Source of the DNA: Combretum micranthum | Taxonomy: Eukaryota > Streptophyta > Magnoliopsida > Myrtales > Combretaceae | DNA: 64,000 bases | Reading direction: 5' to 3' | Assembly (NCBI GenBank): GCA_024138025.1 | Contig: JAMXBD010001434.1 | Location: 62,001 to 126,000, forward strand | Shown here: in pieces, positions 23,195 through 34,200 of the stretch | Layout of the letters: each line of letters opens with the position of its first letter | Position numbering within the stretch: the first letter of the stretch is position 1 | Notes under the pieces: generated by a model | What the model was told of the DNA's origin: nothing | The model's database searches: none | The model's input: only the letters and a program-made list of their open reading frames with translations | Position numbers and translations under genes: made by a program

Positions 23195-24060
23195 CGAGTC
23201 TAAAAATATTAAAGAAGCCTTAAAAGATAAATTTTGGATACATGCAATGCAAGATGAATTAAACTAGTTTACAATAAATGATGTTTGGAAATTGGTTCAT
23301 AGACTTGATAGTAGACTTGTTATTGGAACCAAATGGGTATATAGAAACAAGTTGATGAATTTTATAATAACAACAAACAAGTAGATTAGTTGCTAAAGCT
23401 TATAATGAAGAAATAGGCATAGGTTTTGATGAGACCTCTAACTCAGCTGTAGACTAGAATTTATAAGAATGCTTTTGGCATCTGTGACATTAAATTTTTT
23501 ACTCTTTTTCATATGGATGTCAAAAGTGCATTTTTAAATGATTTTATAAAAGAAGAAGTCTATGTAGAATAAACACTGGGTTTTGAGAATAATGAATTCC
23601 TTGATCGTGTTTTTAAATTAAATAAAGCTCTTTATGGTCTAAGCAAGCTCTTAGAGCTTGGTATGAAAGATTCAGTAATTTCCTTTTAAAATAATGGATT
23701 TTCTAATGAAAAAATTGCTACAACTTTGTTATTAAAAGTCATAAGTCAGATATACTGATTGTGTAAATTTATGTAAGTGACATTGTGTTTGGAGCTACTA
23801 ATATAAGTTTTATAAATGAATTCGTGGAATCCATGAAAAATGAGTTTGAAATGAGCATGATGGGAGAACTCAATTATTTTCTAATCTTCAAATAAAACAA
23901 TTTGAAAATGGAACATTCATAAATCAATCAAATATACAAAAGATCTGTTGAAGAGGTTTAAAATGGATAATTGCAAATCAAGACCTACACTTATGAGCAC
24001 AAATGTAGAACTTGATAAAGATGAAAATGAGAAAAATGTATGAGAAAAGCTTTTATAGAG
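23195..24060 (+). pseudogene. copia reverse transcriptase remnant
   Basis: Several frames together give copia RT motifs: SKNIKEALKDKFWIHAMQDE, LVIGTKWVYRNKL, a degraded DVKSAFLN segment, and MSMMGELNYF near the end. Stops and frameshifts occur about every 50-100 codons. Confidence 0.75.
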
Positions 24061-24157
24061 ACATGATAGATAGTTTGTTATAACAACTTCTAGACCTAAT
24101 ATCATATTCTCAATGTGTGTATGTGTACGATTTCAATCTTTCTAAAAAAAATCACAC

Positions 24158-24704
24158 TTGAGTGCAGTAAAACACATTTTTAAGTATCTTGTAGGCAAGA
24201 TTGAAATTAGCTTGTGGTATCTAAAGTTTACCTCTTTTGATTTAATTGGATACTTCAATGCTGATTTTGCCAAGTGCGAAGTTGATCGGAAAAGCACAAG
24301 CTATAAATGCCACTTTCTTGAAAATTTTATAATATCTTGGCACTCAAAGAAACAAAATGTCGTTGCACTTTTCAAATGCTAAAGCTGAACATATAGCTTT
24401 TAGTAATTGTTGTGTACAAATTTTATGGATGAAATGAACCTTGCTTGATTATGGTTTAAAATATTAAAATATTCTAATTCGTTGTGATAACATAAGTACT
24501 ATAAATTTGACGAAAAATCTAATTCAACACTTAAGGACCAAGTGTATCAAAATTAGACATAATTTCATTAGAGGTTATATTCTAAATAGAGATATCAAAT
24601 TGGAATTTGTTGATGCAAACAATTATATTGCTGATATTTTTATAAAACCTTTGAGTGAAGATCGTTTTTGCACATTACAAAGAAAATTGGGCATGATCAA
24701 GTAA
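24158..24704 (+). pseudogene. copia RNase H remnant
   Basis: 24158-24382 encodes VKHIFKYLVGKIEISLWYLK, YFNADFAKCEVDRKSTS and FIISWHSKKQNVVAL. 24507-24704 encodes IKIRHNFIRGYIL, EFVDANNYIADIFIKPLSED. This is the C-terminal RNase H region of a copia polyprotein, broken by one frameshift around 24380. The parallel intact frame in the other copia element (49946-50809) is clearly homologous. Confidence 0.85.
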
Positions 24705-24902
24705 GATATGTGCTAAAATATTATGGAAACAAGATAGTCAAGAACTTGATCTAAAGATAAAAGAAACTATTAAATGTTCATATCTACTCTAAGATGCTTA
24801 TGATCTGTTATGTTTGCATTTGTTGAGTGAATAGTACCGTTCGTGACATTTGTGAGCCAATTCTATAAGGCACTATTTACATATTTTATTTGGTGTTTTG
24901 GA

Positions 24903-25062
24903 AGTTCTCATATGATGAGGCACTTATGTGAAGTCCAATGTGTGTGGACAATAGATGAAGTCCTCTTGATGAGGCAAATGTGTGAAGTCCTCATGTGTTG
25001 AGGCAAGTGTGTAAAGTCCTACGTGTATGTAGGCATTTGTGAAGTCCTCTTCATGAGGCAAT
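24903..25062 (+). repeat. imperfect tandem array of a palindromic GAAGTCCTC/GAGGCA motif
   Basis: About five units of 30-36 bp, each with GAAGTCC(T)C, a short variable loop, then GAGGCA. The CCTC and GAGG parts can pair. The array lies between the RNase H end and the polypurine tract of the copia element. The same motif in the same element-sense orientation occurs inside the LTRs at 47633-49438 and 53407-55233. Confidence 0.7.
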
Positions 25063-25390
25063 TGTTTTACTGAATCTTGTATGTTACCTGTGCATCTCTC
25101 ATGTCTACAATATCATAGGATTATCATTTTTTTTTTTTTTGATGAGTACAAAGAGGGAGGTAAATGTATAATGCACAATTAACATACTTGCATATAGTCT
25201 GTTTTGATAAGTACAAAGGGGGAGCTAAATTACATATTAAGTCTAGGTTGCATTTCCCTAAATTTAAGCATCAAGTCTTTGAATTAAACTTAAGAAAATT
25301 ATTTTGAAACTCATATGCTTAATTGAGGGGAAGTATACTAAATTGAAAATGAGTTAATTATACATAATTATCTTCATTAAAATGAAGAGA

Positions 25391-27241
25391 TGGTTAAACT
25401 TGTATGTTCAACGTGGATTTTGATGAGACAATTAGTTGCATAATTAACTATTTAATTGTTGTAAATTGCACTTAATTGGTCAAATATATATGTGTTTATG
25501 CTGTCCATCTTTGTGGAGTTTTTGCAGATTTTTAGCAGGAACAATATCAGTCGAGGATCAAGTTGAGAGCTAGACAACTTCATTCATCAAAGCATAACAA
25601 ACTCAAGACTAAAGCTCAACAAACAAAAAATGTAAAGACACTAGTCGAGGTATCAATAAGTCAATCAATCAAGGCACTTCAAAGTTAAGACTAAAGCTCA
25701 AAAAGTTTAAATATGTAGATTTAGTGGTTGAAGGATTCGTTGAGGGCTCAACATGTGTTGATCAGTCAAGGCGTGACAAGTTTTAAGTTGCATAGCTTTG
25801 ATTGAGGGTCACGTCGATGGCTCGACATGTTAAAGCAATAGGGCATGATAGTTTGATTTTAAGGCTCGATGGACCAAAGACTTGTCGAAGGCAAAAATGT
25901 GGTGTACTTTGAGGCACAATAAGTCTTTAAGGCGCAACAATTTAAATATTGGAGTCAACGTAGCAAAAAGAGCCATTGAAGTGTATTTAATGACTGATAA
26001 CTAGAGGTGGGCAAGTGGGTTAAACGGGCCAACCCGGCCCAGCCCACTTTGGCCCGTGGGTTAAACGGGCCAAAATTGCCTGACCCTAACCCAACCCACT
26101 TTAGCCCGTGGGTTAAACGGGCCAGCCCACTTTTTGACCCTTTTAACCCATTTACATATTTTGTGAGTTAAATGGGCCAAGTTGACGCATTTAACTTATT
26201 TATACTAATTAAATAAGATATATATAATAAAAAAGAGAGTTTTATAAGGTTATATATATTAATGATTAATTTTATTATTATTTTAATTACTTTTTATATA
26301 AAAATAAGTTTTCTAAAATAACTTATTAGATAATATATTTCATTAAAACAATAATAATATATTTTATAAAATTTTATGGTGCATGTGCATCAATTTGTCA
26401 TTCTTTGTTATAATTAACACATAAATTTAATCTCAAGTATAAAAAATATCAAGATAACCTTCATTAATACATATTTACCCTATATTTATTTTTTTTTTTT
26501 ATAAAAGTGGATTGGTGGGTCAACCCACTTAACCCACGGGCTAACCCACTTTGGCCCGCGAGTTAAGTGGGTTGGATAAAATTAACCTACTTTTAAACGG
26601 GCTAAAAAAAGCTGGCCCTAACCCGTTTTTAAAGTGGGTTAAACGGGTTGGCCCGCGGGCCATAGCCCATTTGTCCAGCTCTACTGATAACTTAAAGACG
26701 TTGTTTTTAATAGACATTTGGATTTTTGAAGGCTATTTATATATAGTGTCCTTAGGAGATTCAAAAAAGAGAGTGTGTGTCGAGGGTATGTAGAAAGTAA
26801 ACTGTGATTATTTGCAAATAAAAAAATCATTTATTTTCTTGTTTGCTTGTTCATTAAACAAATCTATAAAGAGAGATAAAAACATTCTAGTACTATATTC
26901 TTACACTTGCACTCTCTAAAAGAGCATATAGAGAGAGAAATGAAATATTTTATTTCCTAAGCTTTGTAAAGCATTGTAATGCTCAGCTTTAGCATATTTT
27001 TAATAATTAATAAAAGTGATGGTGAAGTCATTGATTGGAGGCATTGGTGGACTATGAAGAGTAGGAAGTGAACCAAACTTCATGTTATATCTGGACTAAT
27101 ATTTCTATCCCTATATCTTTTATACTTGATATTGAAATCTACTGTTATATTATCTGCTGCTATTAAATTTATGCTTAATCTCCCATTAAAATTAATCGTT
27201 TAAATTTTTGGCAATATTCAATTCACCCCCTATTGAGTATC
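25391..27241 (+). repeat. 3' LTR of the copia element, split by a hAT-type element
   Basis: Begins TGGTTAAACTTGTATG right after the purine tract and ends near TATTGAGTATC, with TTATA following. Without the insertion it is about 1.17 kb. Its end lies about 1 kb upstream of the ERD2-like start codon. Confidence 0.75.
26002..26683. mobile_element. non-autonomous hAT-type element with perfect 8-bp duplication
   Basis: Ends TAGAGGTGGGCAAGTGGG and, complemented, TAGAGCTGGACAAATGGG. CTGATAAC lies on both sides (25994-26001 and 26684-26691). Both ends are packed with GGGTTAAACGGGCC / GGCCCGTGGG subterminal repeats, and the middle is AT-rich. There is no transposase. The open frame 26551-26793 is a by-product of the repeats. 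Confidence 0.85.
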
Positions 27242-27246
27242 TTATA

Positions 27247-28225
27247 GTGCATTTTCACGTTTTCATCATTTTCTATTTGTTTAGAATATTGTAACTTTTT
27301 TTTTGCTTATATCTTAAAATGGGATTAAAAATCCAAATATTATTTGTTGAAGGAATGATATAGTTTAATGTGTTATTTTAATATCAATGAAATTATAATT
27401 TTAATTATTAAAAGATAAATTCACTGTATATTTTAATATGATTTTTTTTCTTTTTCTAACACATGCATTGCAAGTACATGAACCACTAGTTATTATTAAG
27501 CGAATCAATTATTTTGTGTAAAAAAAAAACCCTATAACAGTTATTTTTATATTTATAACAGTTACTTTACACACTCTCTCTCTTTTTCCGTCCTTTCGTT
27601 GGCTTTTTTTTTTAAGGTTTCTATTTATTATATTTGTTGCAAAATTAGATATTTTCTATTTCATACACCCACAATTAGTCACTCTATACACACTCTCTTT
27701 CCCAGCCTTTTCTTCAACTACTTTTTTAAAGGTTTCTAGTTATTATATTTGTTATAAAACTAAATTTTTTCTATTTTCATACACCCACAGTACCCGCTAG
27801 TAATTGGTATAATTATAATATAAGATGATTGGAAACTTTAAACAATATTTATAAATTAATAAAAAATAATATCCAAATCTGACCCATAATTTGTCGTGAA
27901 CCTTATGGGCTTAGGAGCGGATTCGCGTTGGCTTGGTTGTGTGCGTGTGTTTTTTTTTAAGTCTCGAGAGGGACCCAGACCGTTGACACTTCACACACGT
28001 TCTCGACTCGGGACACATCTGACCTAACCCAAACCAAGCCAAGCAAACACAAACTAGGAACTAGGTTGTCTTGTTCCACTTTTTAGCTCTTTCTTCGCCG
28101 AAAATAACCACTCTCTCTCCTTCTCCAGTATAGCTTTCTGTAAACTCGTTAACTCGTAAACCCAACTCACTCATTACGTGTATATATTTCGCCTCTAGAA
28201 AAAAATCAAAACCAAAAACCGCCAC
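27247..28225 (+). promoter_or_regulatory. upstream region of the ERD2-like gene
   Basis: About 1 kb between the copia 3' LTR and the start codon. It has an imperfect duplication of a CTTTACACACTCTCTC.. / TCTATACACACTCTCTT type segment (about 27560-27630 and 27680-27750). A TATATATT at 28180 is close to the ATG and may lie in the leader rather than act as the TATA box. The boundary between promoter and leader cannot be read here. Confidence 0.4.
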
Positions 28226-31200
28226 ATGAAGACATCGAAGAGGCCGATCCAAGCGGTGGCGACATGGGTACGACGTCAGCCACCCAAAGTGAAGGCATTC
28301 CTCGCCGTTATCTCCGGCATGGCTGCACTGGTTTTTCTCCGTATGGTCGTCCACGATCACGACAATCTCTTTGTCGCTGCTGAGGCTGTTCATGCCCTCG
28401 GAATCTCTGTCCTCATTTACAAGCTCATGAAAGAGAAAACATGCGCTGGTAATTTTAATTTCAATTCAATTTAATTAATTAATAAATTGCTTTCATTGTT
28501 TAGTTGTGATTATATTGCTTTTATTGATTGGGGGAGCAATTGCAATTTGTGTTATCTTGTCGTAATCAGAAGTCATGTCGTGCGTCAGTATGAACAATAC
28601 TCGTAAACAATTGATGTAGAATTAATTTATTTGAAATTCGCGACTGTTCGTCCAGGTGTTAGATTAGAGATATCCTATATGGTTAAATTTCCCTGATTTT
28701 GGTTGTTTCTTCATCTTTTTACCTGATCAGTTTTAGTATTAATTACCTGATTTACCCTTTTTATTAGTTAACTAAATAATAGTATCAAGTTACCTGACAA
28801 GGAAGCTCAAAATTGTTTAACTAGTTTATGATTTTAAGAAGCTTCAAATTGTTTAGGTGTAATGGTTATAAAAAATTGTTAGGAATATACAGGAAATTAC
28901 TTATCAAGGGATGTCTTTGATGGTAAGAAACTCATTAAGGGTGTGGATATTAGAAGAATGCAGTTTGCAACGAAAGACGTTAAGGATGTTACGGTAATCT
29001 TGAAAATTTTCTGGGCAGGTCGATGTAAGAATCGAGAAAGTGGTCGCTGCTGTCGTGAAGTGTGTTTTAAGGATAATTGTGGTTTTATTGGAGTAGACTA
29101 CGTGATGTTTAGGTTTGATTTTTTCTACATGCCTTGATTGTGTGGCAATCTAGTTTCATCTTTACCATTTGTTTTGTCAGAATAGAAATCAGTCTCTGAA
29201 CATTTTTAATGGTTTCCATATGCACGTGCGGTTTTTGGATGGATCTTCATTACAAGGAAATGATGGTGATACCTAAAATTGGAAGAGGGATGCTGCTAAT
29301 TAATGGGAACCAAATTAATCATAATTACTTTGGGTAACAATGCAAATGTCTTTTGATTTCAAACTGTTTGAGATGACGAATTCAAAAGGGGTTGGAACTT
29401 CTATATATGCGTGAACACCTTTTGTCTCAGCTTAGATGTTTCCTCCTTTTTTCCACAGTAAAAAAAAAAAAAAAAAAAAAGGACAGAGAGAGAGAGACCA
29501 AAATTTGTAGGTTTTCACCCTTCCTTGGACTTGCTTTCCCACGAAGTGTGCAATCAACCTTTAAAAATGTGAAATGTTTCTTTTTTCTGGCCTATACCAT
29601 TTCTTGGTTGAAGCTTTCCTATAATGCTAAAGTTACTAAAGCATTAATGTCAGTCTACATCTCTATCCTAGTAACTTTGGATCCATATCTTACGTGGTAG
29701 GAGAGAGTAAAGTCATTAGTTCAAGTCTCTGTATCATCTTGTTACTTCGATTTAATTAATTAAATGTAATGGGTTTTAATTATTGCTCCAGCCCATACAT
29801 TAGGGAGATGAACTACAAATTAGACCACAGTTATGTCTATGGCTTTATGCTTTTTATCGGTTGATTGCAAGTCTGAATCTGAAACATTCCATTGAGGTTA
29901 GGTTTTGCTGTGGTAATATAATGCAATCTCTTGAATCTTGTCATTAATTTACGATAACAGGGTACTCAAGGGAACATTCTTATTTCATAAATTAATAATT
30001 TTCTTATGTAATTTACATTCTTAATCCATATTCCCATTCTTGTCATAAACTACACATAAGACATATTTCAAATATTCTATGTTTGAATTTCACATATATG
30101 GAGCATATGAAAATTTGGGTTTTTTTTTTTTTTGGCTCTTTTTTTTATGGAATGATTATGGCATAATGCATCTGTTCTTTTGACTGTAAATTGGACTATA
30201 CTTATTATGACATCTCTTTTGGTTCAACCAGAACCGACCATAGAAAGGGGGCCGGTCCAAGCTGTTTGCCTGTTTTGTGGTTGATTGGCCAGCTTGGTCA
30301 ACTGGGTCCAAATGCACTAATTAAAAAAAAAAAGGAAAATTATAATGTAATGTGATGGCTCACCGGTAATGAATACCACCCACACCCACTTCTCTAAAGA
30401 AGACGAACCCATCTTCGCCATATCTAAGCCACCATCTCATTAGACTCTCTAATCTCTCTTCTCCTCCAAGTCACACCAAAGGCTAAATTGACTCACCAAA
30501 CCAACTTCCAACCAAAATCGAAACAACCAAATACCAAACTGAAACACCCATAACCATTTCCGCATTGACTTCCATCTCCACCAAGCTAAATCAAAATCCA
30601 ATATAAGATCCATTCTTGACAGTTGACACTGTCACTGAATCAATATCTTGACTTGGACTTCATCATTGCTTGTTGTCTCCACAAATTTAGCCGTTGGCGT
30701 TTCCCTACCATGGTATTTATACAGATCTTGCGGGAAGCTGCTAATCTAAGTATTTGTGCATGATAGCTTAATATTTCAAAATCCTTAAGCTTTTCTTTTT
30801 CAGATGAAATAGATGAAATTGAAAGGTATGAGAAGTTTCCTAAAATCATTTTTTAATATTATAATACTTTATATATATATATTTGATACAAAATGATGTA
30901 CCCAAGCTTCCTTTATCTAATGTTGGGTTGACATGGCTGGCAGGTTCTAATTGGTTGACATGAGTAAATGAAGTTATCTTTGAATAATTCTATGTATTGT
31001 TTAATAAAATGATAATAGATATACGAATATATATAAGTTTTTACATTAAAAATAGAAATAATAACATTATAAATAAAAGTGGCATTCATACAAATATAAT
31101 ATTTTTTACTAATCATTCATGATAATTATTTGAACTTGCAATTCACTATATTTCATGTTTCTTATAATTAAAATCTAGCTTATTTTTTATATTTTCATTG

Positions 31201-34200
31201 ACCCCAGTTTGATTCCTGGTCAAACTTGGTTCAACTTTTTGACCCCTAGGCCACTAGCATGTTTGGATTAAATCCTGGTCTGGATCTGACAACACTACTT
31301 GTACTATTGACTTGTGTTCTCATCATTCTTGAAGTGAAGCCGCGTCTTCACTACTACGGGTTTGAACATCCCTTTTTGATCAACATGGTGATCGTAATTG
31401 TGTTAATTAAATCATGCTTTTAGCTCTTGGTCTACTTGACATATTCAAAAGAATGCTCTTAAACAAAAAGTTGTGGGATTGTTTTGACGAAGAGATGGTT
31501 TGTGCTGGTGGACATGCTGCGTGTTAAAGGTGGCTCCCTTCTTGTTACTGTTCTGCAATCCAGAATCCAGTATTTGTGGGCTTACTAAGGAGTGAAGGGA
31601 ATGATGCTTGTGGTGATGATAATCTGTAGTCAATTTATAAAAGAAGAAAAAATTACAGTATTTTGGATTTCAGTTCATAAAATGCATCATAAATTCATTG
31701 TATTATTATAATGTCAATCCTGATGTTAAAACTTTCATAGAAAGAAGGATTCGGTTTGTAGTATTTATGTAGCTAATATTGTATGTTCTTGTCACTCTAT
31801 CATTGTCTTTTTATTTTTTGACATCAGCATTGAGCTTTTAACCAATATAGACTACATTTTCATTAAAGAAGTGAAAAATCTTTCTTTTGTTTGGAACAAG
31901 AGGCCTTTGTCCAATTCTTCTCTATATGATGCATTTGATAAGTACATTGGATGCTAAGTGTAAAGACTTGTAATATATATAAAACTCTTATTTATTTACC
32001 AAAAGCAATATCAAAAACTGAAATATGTGGCAGAAGTTCAGAAATATTTAGCGAAAGTCTATTAGAAGAGTGTTTAGAAGCATATAGAAGAAGTCTTATT
32101 TTAGTAGTGTGTATGGTAGCATAGCACTTGCTTAGCTTTTGTGTGTGGCTTGTAGAATAAGTTAGAAAACTTTTTGAGAATCCCTATGTATGTGATGAGC
32201 TGGCCCATGGCTGAGATGGGAGATCCTTTGTGCCAGCGTGCACAGTAAGCAGCAGACAACAATATGACTGACGTCAACTGGTCTTTCTAGTGACATCAAG
32301 TGGATCAGGAAATGCTTCTTTTTGAGGAAGAAGTTTGTGTTGAACTGCAGAGTAAAGTTGTGTGAGATCATATGGTGGAAGATACCTCTACATAGGGGGA
32401 TGTCACCTGCTTTCAGGTGTTTCAAGTGCTGGATTGTCTTGGCATGCAACATGTCCCATTCCACCGGTATTGGAATAAATCATTGATGCAGCATGATTTA
32501 AAAACTTCGTCAAACATGTATGTGTTAGAGTAGTTGGATTCCCCCCCCCTCCCCTCCTTGTTTCTCTCACCATGGGACCACATGGAGTTCACCCAATGCC
32601 TCTTGTGGTCACATTTGTGTGAAAACTGTGAACAATGTCAGTATAAGTTTGTTCCTCTAATTTTATTGATTGGAGGAAGCTGGCTTTTTTCAAGAGCATG
32701 ACGAAATTGCGTATCATATCGATCTACAAAATCATTAGTTTTTCCAAGGTGGTTGACAAAACCTGTGAAGAGAACTTGCAGTTTGTAGGCTTAATTAAAA
32801 TGTGGCAGAGGGAAAAAATTAAAAGTGATATTTTGGCTCCTCATCCTAGGATTTGAATTCAACAAAAGTACACAGTAATTGCTATTGCCGGTTCTAGCTT
32901 CTAGTGCCTTCTTCTAATTTGCAAACTAAGCACTTAATGAGGAGAGACGGTGGAGATATGCCTTCTAAAACATTTTAAAGGTTTTCATCACTCTACTTTC
33001 ACATGTTCTTCCATCCTATTACTGTAGTTGCCAGTACTATTTGCCATTTTTCTATGCTAGCTTTGAACTAGAGCCAGCGTTTGTGGCCATCTACACCCCC
33101 CCCTTGTTCCATCTATTCCATACTTAGAAGGCGCTGGTGGAGTGTTTTTCTTTTTTCTTGTGTTGTTTATAATCTATATTACGTCACCATAAATTTGCCC
33201 AGTTTTCTTTAATTATCGTGGGCTGTTGATGAACATATGCTGAAATTTCATTTTTGTGTTTAAATAGTGATCTTATCGAGACTTTTAGTTTAATGGTTCA
33301 ATCTTCTTAATCTCTTTGAGTCAAGTTGATAATTAGTAACTACAGTTCATTTGATGCTTGTATCTTCCTCTATGCTATACAGGACTTTCACTCAAATCAC
33401 AGGAATTAACAGCTCTGTTTTTAGCGGTCAGACTGTACTGCAGCGTTGTGATGGAATATGATATACACACACTACTTGATTCAGCCACACTAGTCACCAC
33501 TCTGTGGGTTATTTACACGATCCGTTTTAAACTGAGGTCAAGTTACATGGAAGACAAAGATAACTTTGCAATCTATTATGTTGTGAGTCTTCCTAGTTCT
33601 CACTTTTAAATTTATACTAGTAATTGATGTTTATCTTGAACCATGTGGAGATTAGTAGTGAATGCCTAGATATTCTTCACTCAGTAAAAAACTGCAGTAC
33701 TGTGTTGCAGGATTCTTATCGAAGATAAAATAAGTGATTCTTACCTTAAAATGGTGAAGTCTAATATTTTGATATCTCCTTGTCTTTCCTTTTCAATGTG
33801 TCTTTCAATTCTTTGATTTGCATGTTCTTTTATTGGCCCTATTGTTTGTTCGATATGTTTGTTCCTTTCTTTGTTTAGGGAGTTGATGGAATGATCAAGA
33901 AAAAAAGAGGAACTGAGTTTATGTAGTCTTTTCTCAGTCTGCCTTTGATCTGGAAGCTGCTTTGGACTTCATTAACTTTACCAATTCTAAATGATTTTGC
34001 CAAGACATATCTATAAGTGGTGCTAATCATAGGTTTAATGAATTTGGCTTGTGTTAACATGGTATAATTGGTTGAACTTACACAATGGGATTGAAGAATA
34101 TGACTATGCATTTGTGAATTGCTTCAGTTACTCAGTGAAATGATTAGCATTTGTTACTCAATTTTATTCTTATTATAGGTTGTTGCGTGTCTTACTTTGA

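Larger units (their letters stand above)
14637..27241 (+). mobile_element. old Ty1/copia retrotransposon with nested insertions
   Basis: Direct repeats begin TGTTGAACTTGTATG (14637) and TGGTTAAACTTGTATG (25391). TTATA lies before the first (14632-14636) and after the second (27242-27246), which suggests the target duplication. Between them, in plus orientation, are remnants of gag coiled coil, protease, integrase, reverse transcriptase and RNase H in the copia order (integrase before RT). The purine-rich AATGAAGAGA just before 25391 is a good polypurine tract. The rest of the 5' LTR, the primer site and the front of gag are missing; 15453-18930 holds foreign DNA instead. Two more insertions (20483-22305 and 26002-26683) and many stops and frameshifts show it is dead and old. 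Confidence 0.8.

Noticed and set aside
24903..25062. Tandem array that could suggest a CRISPR array
   Set aside because: The units are imperfect, have no uniform spacers, lie within a plant retrotransposon, and no cas-like gene is present.
28061..28393. Antisense 110-codon frame over ERD2-like exon 1
   Set aside because: Shadow of a conserved exon; no independent protein features.
29392..29700. 102-codon frame in ERD2-like intron 1
   Set aside because: Passes through an A20 tract and has no domain or splice context.
30222..31260. Possible transposon bounded by GGTTCAACC/GGTTCAAC-type sequence in intron 1
   Set aside because: The two edges are only loosely related and I could not find a target duplication or consistent inverted ends.
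32162..32464. 100-codon minus-strand frame in intron 1
   Set aside because: Composition slightly protein-like but no recognisable motif; nothing beside it supports an exon.
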